A stretch of 8,084 nt of DNA from Candidatus Nanohaloarchaea archaeon (GCA_030631505.1 DAOVKX010000046.1:1-8084), one strand, 5' to 3'; counted from the stretch's first letter, positions 1 to 4,969 are shown. The notes: generated from the sequence alone by a model not told the origin. Made by a program: numbers and translations.

Positions 1-62
1 AATAAATTTTATAATTTAATATTTAAAGGTTTAATTATTTCATAAGCTCTTATAGTTTAAAC

Positions 63-146
63 GGGCGAGTAGTATAGTTGGATAGTACATGACCCTGCGG
101 TTTTAGCAGATAGGTCATAACCGGGGTTCAAGTCCCCGCTCGCCCG
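63..146 (+). tRNA. tRNA-Arg(GCG), with 11-nt intron
   Basis: A full cloverleaf can be drawn. The acceptor stem GGGCGAG (63-69) pairs with CTCGCCC (139-145), and the discriminator is G146. The D-stem is GTAT/GTAC with loop A14, G15, G18-G19, and A at position 20, a known arginine identity base in many tRNAs. The anticodon stem TGACC (90-94) pairs with GGTCA (113-117). The T-arm is CGGGG-TTCAAGT-CCCCG (122-138). Between the anticodon stem strands lie 18 nt instead of 7. Removing 101-111 gives loop CTGCGGA with anticodon GCG at 97-99. Mature length is 73 nt and no CCA is encoded. The amino-acid identity depends on the intron placement, which BHB geometry supports. Confidence 0.85.
101..111 (+). 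other. 11-nt canonical-position tRNA intron (37/38)
   Basis: CTGC (95-98) pairs with GCAG (106-109) to make the 4-bp central helix of a bulge-helix-bulge. The 3' bulge is ATA (110-112). Cutting after its second base and after GG on the 5' side excises TTTTAGCAGAT. The intron is too short for an inner helix, so the 5' side is a loop rather than a bulge. This is a relaxed BHB and near the minimum size for archaeal tRNA introns. Confidence 0.75.
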
Positions 147-188
147 TTAACCTAAGTCGGGTTCAATTTTCTGGGAACAATATATAAT

Positions 189-773
189 TTAAGAGCTAGA
201 ACGAGAAACAGCCTCATAAATTCTTTGAAAAATTCCTTTTTTGGGGACAAAGTTAAACTCACCTTCAAAATTAGGATCTCTTAATGCTTTTCTGACAAAG
301 GGGTATTCAACATATACATCTCGCATACACTCTATTATTTCTTCGGCGTGTTCTACAGAAATGTCATATTTCTTTTGTAAATGTTTTTTGAATTGTTTAG
401 GTTTGTATCTTCTAACCTTTATTTTCCAGAGAAGTGCATCATAAACCGGCTCACAGAAAGACAATAATTGTTTTCTCTCATCTTCTGGTGTTTTAAATCC
501 AGGGATTAAAAGTTTAGAACCACTAAGGTCTATCTTTCCGTTTCTGATTCTCTTGTATACTTTTGGATGGTATAATATGCTTAGGAAATCTGGCCAATAT
601 TCTAAAGCTTTTATATCTGGTTTTTTGCCAACTTTGAATCCACATTCTTCAATCAAACGATGTGGAAGCGACCCATAACCACAAACCACGGATTTAATCC
701 TTGCAAGTTTAGCAATGGTCTCCCCTACATTAATGCTATATTTATTTTCTCCGGAACCGAGCACTACATCCAT
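189..773 (-). CDS. Hypothetical protein, basic, about 194 aa
   Basis: I do not recognise this protein. It is soluble-looking (no membrane segment or signal peptide) and rich in Lys/Arg, with a long basic helical stretch around WKIKVRRYKPKQFKKHLQKK. It has no LAGLIDADG or other nuclease motif I can name. The frame stays open up to an ATG at 869, but that start would make the first 13 codons the antisense of tRNA-Gly (831-869). The only other ATG before the body of the protein is at 773 (MDVVLGSG...). A TTTAAA box centred near 799 is about 26 nt upstream of it, as for the leaderless genes elsewhere here, so I chose 773. The longer form (226 aa, to 869) cannot be excluded. The gene converges on tRNA-Arg and lies between two intron-bearing tRNA genes. 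Confidence 0.6.
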   Translation of the reverse strand: MDVVLGSGENKYSINVGETIAKLARIKSVVCGYGSLPHRLIEECGFKVGKKPDIKALEYWPDFLSILYHPKVYKRIRNGKIDLSGSKLLIPGFKTPEDERKQLLSFCEPVYDALLWKIKVRRYKPKQFKKHLQKKYDISVEHAEEIIECMRDVYVEYPFVRKALRDPNFEGEFNFVPKKGIFQRIYEAVSRSSS

Positions 774-794
774 GAATTGTTGATGTATTGGAAA

Positions 795-803
795 CTTTAA
801 ATC
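795..803. promoter_or_regulatory. Possible bidirectional TATA box (TTTAAA)
   Basis: The core TTTAAA is palindromic. It lies about 30 nt upstream of the tRNA-Gly 5' end at 831 (plus strand) and about 26 nt upstream of the ATG at 773 (minus strand). Both distances suit archaeal TBP/TFB promoters. The box could serve either or both genes. In an AT-rich genome such a match is only suggestive. Confidence 0.35.
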
Positions 804-888
804 TCTTCTTAACCAAATTTCAATATGTGTGCGACCGTGGTCTAGTCTGGTATGATTCAAGCTTCCCAAGCTTGCTACCCGGGTTCAA

Positions 889-1079
889 TGAACTTACTAA
901 GTTCAATCACCTAAAAAATCGAAGATTTTTGGGTCCCAAAAATCACTATGTGATTTTTTAGGAAATCAATACCAAACTTCGTTTGGTATAGAACTTGCAA
1001 TTGGTGCAATGTTAAACAACTATCAACCTTAAGTTGATAACAACTTTCATAATTGTGCAGAACAGAGTAGTTCGAACAT
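889..1079 (+). other. 191-nt non-canonical T-loop intron (58/59) with BHB and multiple hairpins
   Basis: A BHB can be drawn. The central helix is GTTC (883-886) with GAAC (1074-1077). The 5' bulge is AAT (887-889) and the 3' bulge ATA (1078-1080). The inner helix is GAACT (890-894) with AGTTC (1069-1073). Cutting after the second base of each bulge gives the coordinates used. The interior is packed with hairpins: 890-904, a palindromic pair at 910-962, ATACCAAAC/GTTTGGTAT (969-989), TTGCA/TGCAA (995-1009), TATCAAC/GTTGATA (1021-1039) and GAAC/GTTC (1060-1073). No protein is encoded. Confidence 0.8.
910..962 (+). repeat. Long near-palindrome made of two head-to-head hairpins inside the T-loop intron
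   Basis: CCTAAAAAATC (910-920) is the exact reverse complement of GATTTTTTAGG (952-962). GATTTTTGGG (924-933) is the exact reverse complement of CCCAAAAATC (935-944). Each half also folds on itself: AAAAATC/GATTTTT (914-930, loop GAA) and AAAAATCAC/GTGATTTTT (938-958, loop TAT). The structure can be either one long stem or two adjacent hairpins. Confidence 0.85.
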
Positions 1080-1103
1080 ATCCCGGCGGTCGCATCAAAT
1101 AAA

Positions 1104-1134
1104 AAAAATCGCCTTAACTAATCCGGCGATTTTT
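1104..1134 (+). terminator. Strong hairpin with T tract after tRNA-Gly
   Basis: AAAAATCGCC (1104-1113) pairs perfectly with GGCGATTTTT (1125-1134) around an 11-nt loop, 10 nt after the tRNA-Gly 3' end. It resembles an intrinsic terminator and would work in both directions. Archaeal termination depends mostly on the T tract, so the function is inferred. Confidence 0.5.
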
Positions 1135-1138
1135 AGTC

Positions 1139-1193
1139 TTCCCAAGTGAATTATATCTGCAGCAAGCTGCGGGGTACTGAACCCGCTTGGGAA
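1139..1193. repeat. Long hairpin whose arms match parts of tRNA-Gly
   Basis: TTCCCAAG (1139-1146) pairs with CTTGGGAA (1186-1193), extending to 10 bp with a T-G wobble and a G-C pair. An inner GCAG-CAAG-CTGC hairpin lies at 1159-1170. The 5' arm repeats the tRNA-Gly anticodon-loop sequence TTCCCAAG (864-871). The 3' arm, TGAACCCGCTTGGGAA (1178-1193), is complementary to two parts of tRNA-Gly: TTCCCAAGC at the anticodon and GGGTTCA at the T-arm. It could be a small RNA, a decayed tRNA fragment or a structural terminator. Confidence 0.5.
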
Positions 1194-1195
1194 TA

Positions 1196-1407
1196 AAGAT
1201 ATAAATATGAATATTCTAAATCTTAATTATAAGAGGATAGTGTTCCTGATTTTTAGGGGTGCGTTTGTGAGCGTTGGTAATTGGTGGAAAAATAGTTCGA
1301 CTGGCGTCTTCCATTTTTATTGATGATACATGAAATTGGTTAATTGGTGGAAAAATAGTTCAAAATCAAGATTTTTCCTATCTTGTTTTGGTTAAGTTGG
1401 TGAAACG
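1196..1407. other. Intergenic stretch with a duplicated segment and two tiny frames
   Basis: No recognised gene lies between the hairpins after tRNA-Gly and the ATG at 1408. A TATA-like ATATAAATA lies at 1199-1207. Two very short frames are open in the same phase as the downstream gene: 1207-1323 (38 codons) and 1330-1395 (21 codons). Both contain the peptide NWWKNSS from the duplicated segment. A hairpin CAAGAT/ATCTTG (1367-1385) followed by TTTT precedes the downstream gene. Neither frame has a good ribosome site, and I do not call them genes. Confidence 0.5.
1278..1361 (+). repeat. Direct repeat, two perfect 21-nt copies 63 nt apart
   Basis: Copies at 1278-1298 and 1341-1361 share the core AATTGGTGGAAAAATAGTTC plus one flanking T. 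Both are preceded by TTGG, differing by one inserted T. In frame, both encode NWWKNSS. Because third codon positions are also identical, recent duplication explains it better than selection on protein. Confidence 0.85.
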
Positions 1408-1974
1408 ATGGCTAAAAAGGTTGATGAAGAAGATATAAAAAGATTGAGAAAGGCAATTGGTCTTGATGAGGGGGTGTCAGAAGAAGCAGAACCTGAATTC
1501 AGAGAAAATATACCTGAAGAAGGGATGCCTGCGCCGCCGCAAAGGGGAGTGGATGTTCAGGAACCTGAAGTTCCAAGAAACATGGCAATGATGCCGCCTC
1601 CAGTTCCAAGAAGCAAAGCACCGGAAATTCCAGTGAAGGTTACCTCTCCAGAGAACCATTTATTTGTAAAACTGGAAAACCACACCGAGATTGCTGCAGA
1701 ACTGGTAAACATAAAAAAAGATATAGAAAAAACTGCAGAAACATTATCTATACTTGCAAAGGCAGAGAAATTAAAAAGCGAGGCAACTGAAAAACTGGAA
1801 TTTAACTTAAACGAGCTTGAAGTGAAAATACATGAAATTGACCGGCAACTTGTATCTGCAAATAAACTTGGCTCAGTTGCAAAACATACACATTCCCCTG
1901 AAGATGACATTTCCGGTTTAAACTCCAGCCTGAACTCTTTAAAATCCAAGTTGTCTGAAATGGACAATCAGTAA
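1408..1974 (+). CDS. Coiled-coil protein of unknown function, 188 aa
   Basis: I do not recognise a family. Three parts are visible. Residues 1-40 are highly charged and acidic (KKVDEEDIKRLRKAIGLDEG). Residues about 40-80 are Pro/Met-rich and probably disordered (MPAPPQRG, MMPPPVPRSKAPEIP). Residues about 85-150 are a long heptad-like coiled coil (VKLENHTEIAAELVNIKKDI onward), and a second short helix lies near 165-188 (LNSSLNSLKSKLSEMD). There is no signal peptide or membrane segment. GGTGA (1399-1403) sits 4 nt before the ATG and matches the 16S 3' end, which supports this start; it is one of the few Shine-Dalgarno-type starts here. The gene ends with TAA, 159 nt before tRNA-Leu. It may be a scaffold or structural protein, but nothing shows a partner. 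Confidence 0.8.
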   Translation: MAKKVDEEDIKRLRKAIGLDEGVSEEAEPEFRENIPEEGMPAPPQRGVDVQEPEVPRNMAMMPPPVPRSKAPEIPVKVTSPENHLFVKLENHTEIAAELVNIKKDIEKTAETLSILAKAEKLKSEATEKLEFNLNELEVKIHEIDRQLVSANKLGSVAKHTHSPEDDISGLNSSLNSLKSKLSEMDNQ

Positions 1975-2091
1975 AGGAAACAGAAAAATCCGGCAATATC
2001 CTATTTGTTGATATACTCCTTGGTTTTTAAATTATCTGGTGAGTTTTGACTTAAATTGTTCATTTAAACACAAAGTGCCTGTTTTGTGACT

Positions 2092-2107
2092 TAAAATAAT
2101 ATAAAAT
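2092..2107 (+). promoter_or_regulatory. TATA-type promoter of tRNA-Leu
   Basis: TTAAAATAATATAAAAT is centred about 30 nt before the tRNA 5' end at 2134, as expected for an archaeal tRNA promoter with a short 5' leader. Confidence 0.45.
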
Positions 2108-2155
2108 TGCCTGATTAATTAGTTCTTAGTTATGCAGGGGTCGCCAAGTCTGGTT

Positions 2156-2252
2156 TGAACTGCAAACAGTTCAATCATTTGAGGGTTTCGCGCTTTGCGC
2201 TCAAGCCCAATCTTGCAGTTGGTTAAAAAGTGAACTTTTATGGTTCCCAGAG
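2156..2252 (+). other. 97-nt non-canonical D-loop intron in tRNA-Leu
   Basis: The BHB is clear. The central helix is CTGG (2150-2153) with CCAG (2247-2250). The 5' bulge is TTT (2154-2156) and the 3' bulge AGA (2251-2253). The inner helix is GAAC (2157-2160) with GTTC (2243-2246), extended by two wobbles. Cutting after the second base of each bulge restores a normal leucine D-loop. Inside are GAACTG-CAAA-CAGTTC (2157-2172), a GCGC-TTT-GCGC hairpin (2190-2200) enclosed by GGGTTT/AAGCCC, and GAAC/GTTC (2232-2246). AACTGCAA (2159-2166) is also complementary to TTGCAGTT (2213-2220). Confidence 0.85.
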
Positions 2253-2270
2253 AAAGGCGCTGGACTCAAG

Positions 2271-2313
2271 AAATCTTGAGTAATGATGGAAATTATTTCC
2301 GATGATATAAGAA
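2271..2313 (+). other. 43-nt canonical-position intron (37/38) in tRNA-Leu
   Basis: Removal leaves anticodon loop CTCAAGA and an intact 5-bp stem. A BHB fits with one mismatch: CTCA (2265-2268) against TAAG (2308-2311) with a C-A mismatch, 5' bulge AGA (2269-2271) and 3' bulge AAA (2312-2314). A local hairpin CTCAAG-AAAT-CTTGAG (2265-2280) would compete with it, so the exact boundaries carry some doubt. GGAAAT/ATTTCC (2288-2300) forms an internal hairpin. Confidence 0.7.
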
Positions 2314-2387
2314 ATCCAGTCTCTTAGTGAGTTCGGGGGTTCGAATCCCTCTCCCTGCATTATTATTTTTAAGTATCTTAAGAACAA

Positions 2388-2400
2388 TAAATATAAATTA
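2388..2400 (+). promoter_or_regulatory. TATA box of purB
   Basis: AAATATAAATTA is centred about 34 nt before the purB ATG at 2429. Transcription would start about 8 nt before the codon, giving a very short leader. No Shine-Dalgarno sequence is present. Confidence 0.45.
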
Positions 2401-2428
2401 TTTTTCTAACAATTAATCCTGTGTAATT

Positions 2429-3850
2429 ATGGCAAATTTGAATGTTTTATCTGAAAGGTATACTACAGAAGAAATTAATTATATTTTCTCAGAAAAAGGA
2501 AAAACGCTTTCTGAAAGGAACTTGTGGATAGCTGTTACGAAAGCTCAAAAGGATTCAGGAGTCTGTATCCCTGATGAAGCTATAAGTGCCTACGAAGCGG
2601 CAAAGGAAACTATTGATTTAGTGAGGATTAAAGAAATAGAGAGGAAAACAAGACATGACGTAAAAGCAAAAATAGAAGCATTCAACGAAGCTGCCGGGGG
2701 ATACGAGTATGTTCATAAAGCGATGACGAGCCGGGGTTTAACTGATAATGTTGAACAGATGCAACTTAAAAAAGCCTCTGAAATAATATTCGGCAAATAT
2801 GTTTCTGTTTTAAGGCATTTAATTGATAAATCCGAAGAGTATTATGATCTTGTCTTAACTGCAAGAACGCACCATCAGCCTGCACAGCCAACACTTCTGG
2901 GAAGAAGATTTTCCATGTGGGCAGAAGAGCTTTATATACATTTAGTTGACTTCGAGAATTTTATAGAAAACTATCCATTAAGGGGTATAAAGGGTCCGGT
3001 GGGAACTCAATTTGATATTCTAACTTTGCTTGGAAGTAAGGAAAAGGTAAAAGAACTGGAACGTAAAGTTGCGGATTATCTTGGTTTTAAAGAAATATTA
3101 GATTCTCCTGGTCAGGTTTATCCTAGATCTCTTGATTATAAACTTGCTTCACACCTTTCTGTAATTAGCTCTGCCTGCGAGAATTTTGCTAAAACAATGC
3201 GGCTGATGAGCGGATATGAACTTGTAACAGAAGGATTTAGAGAAGGGCAGGTTGGCTCAAGCGCAATGGCTCATAAAATGAATACGCGCAGTTCAGAAAG
3301 AATATGCGGTTTTTCTGAACTACTAAAAATGTACACAGATGGAGTATCAAGACTTTCCGGCGACCAATGGGAAGAAGGTGATGTGTCTTGTTCTATGGTA
3401 AGACGGGTAATTCTTCCAGATATGTTTTATACTTCAGATGGCCTTTGTGAAACTACATTGACTGTTCTGAATGAGATGGGTATATATCCTAAAGTGATAG
3501 AAGCTGAAGTCGACAAATATCTTCCGTTTTTAGCAACTACGGAATTGCTTAACGCAGCCCAAAAAAAAGGTATGGGGAGAGAAGAATCACATGAACTAAT
3601 CAAGAAATATGCAGTTGGAGAAGCACTGCGTATGAGGGAAACAGGCAGTTCTGAAAATAATTTAGCAATGTTACTAAATGAAGACACTGAATTCCTGCTG
3701 GATAAAAATGAAATTGAAAAAATATTTGAAGACAAAATGCATTTTGTCGGAAATGCAAAAAAGCAAATATATTCGGTTGCAAAGAAAGCAGAAAAATTAA
3801 TAAATAAATACCCTACTGAAGCTAAATACGAACCAAAACCGATTCTATAA
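2429..3850 (+). CDS. purB: Adenylosuccinate lyase
   Basis: This enzyme of the fumarase/aspartase superfamily makes AMP plus fumarate from adenylosuccinate and AICAR plus fumarate from SAICAR, so it acts twice in purine synthesis in the cytosol. At 473 aa it has the usual family length. Residues 144-155 (TARTHHQPAQPT) hold the catalytic-acid histidine, probably H148. Residues 276-285 (GSSAMAHKMN) are the flexible signature loop with the catalytic serine (S277/S278), K283 and N285. The rest is helical, as expected for a homotetramer whose active sites combine three subunits. The signature departs from the common GSSAMPYKRNP: PY is AH, R is M and P is T. The sequence resembles the eukaryote-type branch more than the short bacterial one. 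The gene is alone between tRNA-Leu and the convergent histone gene. The start has a TATA box but no ribosome site. Confidence 0.93.
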   Translation: MANLNVLSERYTTEEINYIFSEKGKTLSERNLWIAVTKAQKDSGVCIPDEAISAYEAAKETIDLVRIKEIERKTRHDVKAKIEAFNEAAGGYEYVHKAMTSRGLTDNVEQMQLKKASEIIFGKYVSVLRHLIDKSEEYYDLVLTARTHHQPAQPTLLGRRFSMWAEELYIHLVDFENFIENYPLRGIKGPVGTQFDILTLLGSKEKVKELERKVADYLGFKEILDSPGQVYPRSLDYKLASHLSVISSACENFAKTMRLMSGYELVTEGFREGQVGSSAMAHKMNTRSSERICGFSELLKMYTDGVSRLSGDQWEEGDVSCSMVRRVILPDMFYTSDGLCETTLTVLNEMGIYPKVIEAEVDKYLPFLATTELLNAAQKKGMGREESHELIKKYAVGEALRMRETGSSENNLAMLLNEDTEFLLDKNEIEKIFEDKMHFVGNAKKQIYSVAKKAEKLINKYPTEAKYEPKPIL

Positions 3851-3899
3851 CAAGAAGATTACATTTTAGAATTCTTGGGAATTAAGTGATAGTTGCAGT

Positions 3900-4115
3900 T
3901 TACCGTCTCTTGTGCGCTAATTTTATGTCCTCTGCATTGACTGTTTTTCTCCCGGAGTGTTTAGCCAGTAAAACTGCTTCCTCTCCGATGCGTGATGCAG
4001 TATTCTCCAGAACTTCTGCAAATAATTCTGCGGCTTTTTTTGAAACCCTTTCTGCGCCTGCATTTCTCAACAGGCGTTCCATTGCTGCCAATGGTAAATT
4101 CAGTTTTTTCGCCAT
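3900..4115 (-). CDS. Archaeal histone, 71 aa
   Basis: This is a minimal histone-fold protein that dimerises and wraps DNA into archaeal chromatin. The 71 residues cover the whole fold and little else: helix 1 (about 7-18), loop 1 NAGAERVS (18-25) with DNA-contacting R23, the long helix 2 (26-53), loop 2 HSGRKTVNAED (53-63) with R56, K57 and T58 at the second DNA contact, and helix 3 (61-70). RNAGAERVS and AKHSGRKTVNAED are close to the HMf family consensus. The N-terminus MAKK adds a few basic residues; there is no long tail. The frame stays open upstream, but the ATG at 4115 matches the family N-terminus and has GGTGGT (4118-4123) just before it. The TATA box at 4150-4160 fits a short leader. 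The gene lies 77 nt downstream of the AMMECR1 gene on the same strand but has its own promoter. Confidence 0.95.
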   Translation of the reverse strand: MAKKLNLPLAAMERLLRNAGAERVSKKAAELFAEVLENTASRIGEEAVLLAKHSGRKTVNAEDIKLAHKRR

Positions 4116-4149
4116 AAAGACCACCCAAATATTCATATTTGAGAACGAG

Positions 4150-4160
4150 TATATATAAAT
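4150..4160 (-). promoter_or_regulatory. TATA box of the histone gene
   Basis: On the minus strand the box reads ATTTATATATA, centred about 40 nt before the histone ATG. This predicts a leader of roughly 12-15 nt that would still contain the GGTGGT ribosome site. Confidence 0.55.
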
Positions 4161-4192
4161 CTTTATTATTACAAAAATCAGAAAAAAACCAG

Positions 4193-4792
4193 TCAAATAA
4201 GCGGTTTTTCAATGACGTTCCCATTAGGTTCTTTTTCTTCAAAAATTTGCACATTGAATTTGCAAACCTGTACAGATTTATCTTTCCATGCATTCGGATT
4301 TAACAATCCTGCCTTAAAGCACAGGTTTGATAAAAATTCCTTTTTATCCGGCAGTTGCTCCCAGACCTGCGGCAAAAACAAACCTGAATTAGATCCCTTT
4401 TTCAGAATCAGACCATCCTTAAACTGGTCTATTTTTTCCAAAAGTTCCTCTGGATTTTTATACTCTATTAATTGCGGTTCTGTTAATACAGAAACTTCAA
4501 TAGTTACCTTACCCAGTTCCTTTTTTGTCAATGGGTTAAATCTTGTATCTTTAAACGATGCAAAAACAGATGCTTCCACTAATGCCTTTTTCAGAGGATA
4601 AACCAGCTCTGTAAAACCAATGCAGCCCCTTAACTCTTTTTCCGGATATGTGTGCAGAGTAACAAATAATCCTCTTTTTTCGTTTAACCAGTTTTCAGAT
4701 GATTTTATTTCATATTTTTTATCAACCAACTAGTTTTCTATACTTTTTCTTGCTGATTTTACCAGAAGTTCTCCCTGCTCAAAAGATAACAT
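4193..4792 (-). CDS. AMMECR1-family protein, interrupted by an in-frame TAG at codon 21
   Basis: The body (TTG at 4729 to TGA at 4193) is an AMMECR1 domain: LFVTLH, then the hallmark RGCIGF (full-length residues 55-60), FKDTRFNPLTKKEL, VEVSVL-type strands and GLFLPQVWEQLP. The family's biochemical role is not settled; archaeal members are small cytosolic proteins often next to radical-SAM or MEMO genes, not seen here. Upstream in the same frame, from ATG 4792, the sequence MLSFEQGELLVKSARKSIEN matches the family's N-terminal helix. The next codon is TAG (4730-4732), then LVDKKYE. In relatives this position is usually a tyrosine or similar residue before Leu, so a single base change explains it. 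A TATA box 28 nt before 4792 supports that start. Options are a recent nonsense mutation, a sequence error, readthrough (pyrrolysine or suppressor), or reinitiation at TTG 4729, which has no ribosome site. Length is 198 aa plus the TAG. Confidence 0.85.
4730..4732 (-). other. In-frame TAG codon within the AMMECR1 gene
   Basis: The TAG is codon 21 counted from ATG 4792, exactly in phase with both the N-terminal helix and the AMMECR1 core. The gene 7476-7787 uses TAG as its terminal codon, so TAG acts as a stop at least there. The other stops I read are TAA or TGA. Confidence 0.9.
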
Positions 4793-4813
4793 AAATTTAT
4801 ATTTGTTGCCCTG

Positions 4814-4826
4814 AATTATATATATT
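4814..4826 (-). promoter_or_regulatory. TATA box of the AMMECR1 gene
   Basis: The AATATATATAATT box (minus-strand reading) is centred about 28 nt before ATG 4792, which predicts a leaderless mRNA starting at or next to that ATG. Confidence 0.55.
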
Positions 4827-4969
4827 GTAAAAAACACCAATCAGAATACACTAAAAAATTGCTTTGTAATTTTTGGTGGTTTTGCGAAACCTGTGTTTTT
4901 TCCATATATTAACTGACACTGTTTTTTGGTTTAATTTGTTCAAGAATTATGTCAGTGAATATAGAATAT

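Larger units (their letters stand above)
831..1094 (+). tRNA. tRNA-Gly(CCC) interrupted in the T-loop by a 191-nt intron
   Basis: The acceptor GCGACCG (831-837) pairs perfectly with CGGTCGC (1087-1093), and A1094 is the discriminator. The D-arm is GTCTAGTCTGGTATGAT. The anticodon arm is CAAGC-TTCCCAA-GCTTG (858-874), with anticodon CCC at 865-867 and no intron at 37/38. The 5' strand of the T-arm is CCGGG (879-883) followed by TTCAA (884-888). The 3' strand CCCGG appears only at 1082-1086, preceded by AT (1080-1081). Removing 889-1079 restores a normal T-arm CCGGG-TTCAAAT-CCCGG and a 73-nt tRNA. A standard scanner set for anticodon-loop introns could miss this gene. The 5' end is antisense to the longest possible reading of the 189-773 gene. 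Confidence 0.88.
2134..2359 (+). tRNA. tRNA-Leu(CAA) with two introns (D-loop and anticodon loop)
   Basis: The acceptor GCAGGGG (2134-2140) pairs with TCCCTGC (2352-2358) with one G-T wobble; the discriminator A2359 suits leucine. The D-stem is GCC (2143-2145) with GGC (2256-2258), so the D-loop holds about 97 extra bases. The anticodon stem CTGGA (2260-2264) pairs with TCCAG (2315-2319), with anticodon CAA at 2267-2269. The variable arm TCTCTTAGTGAGTTC is long, a class II feature. The T-arm is GGGGG-TTCGAAT-CCCTC (2335-2351). After removing both introns the tRNA is 86 nt and its D-arm GCC-AAGTCTGGTTAAA-GGC closely follows the archaeal leucine pattern. No CCA is encoded. Confidence 0.9.

Noticed and set aside
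1..62. A specific TATA box for tRNA-Arg
   Set aside because: Several AT-rich matches exist (8-15, 21-28, 30-40) and none stands out, so no promoter is annotated.
241..444. Plus-strand frame opposite the 189-773 gene
   Set aside because: It is antisense to a longer, better-composed frame and resembles no protein; it has no promoter or ribosome site.
831..1195. RNase P or SRP RNA, suggested by pairing between 864-887 and 1178-1193
   Set aside because: None of the conserved cores of those RNAs is present, and the region is explained by tRNA-Gly plus its intron and the flanking hairpins.
1321..1330. TGATGA as a box C of a C/D guide RNA
   Set aside because: No CTGA box D follows at the needed distance, and no C'/D' pair is visible.
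1557..1967. Minus-strand 136-aa frame opposite the coiled-coil gene
   Set aside because: It is rich in Ser and Phe, as expected from the antisense of Glu/Lys/Asn-rich codons, and has no start signals.
2281..2305. ATGATG motifs in the tRNA-Leu anticodon intron as an intron-borne C/D guide RNA
   Set aside because: There is no CTGA box, and 43 nt is too short for a usual C/D guide.
3886..4158. Plus-strand frame over the histone gene
   Set aside because: It is the shadow of a clear histone on the other strand.
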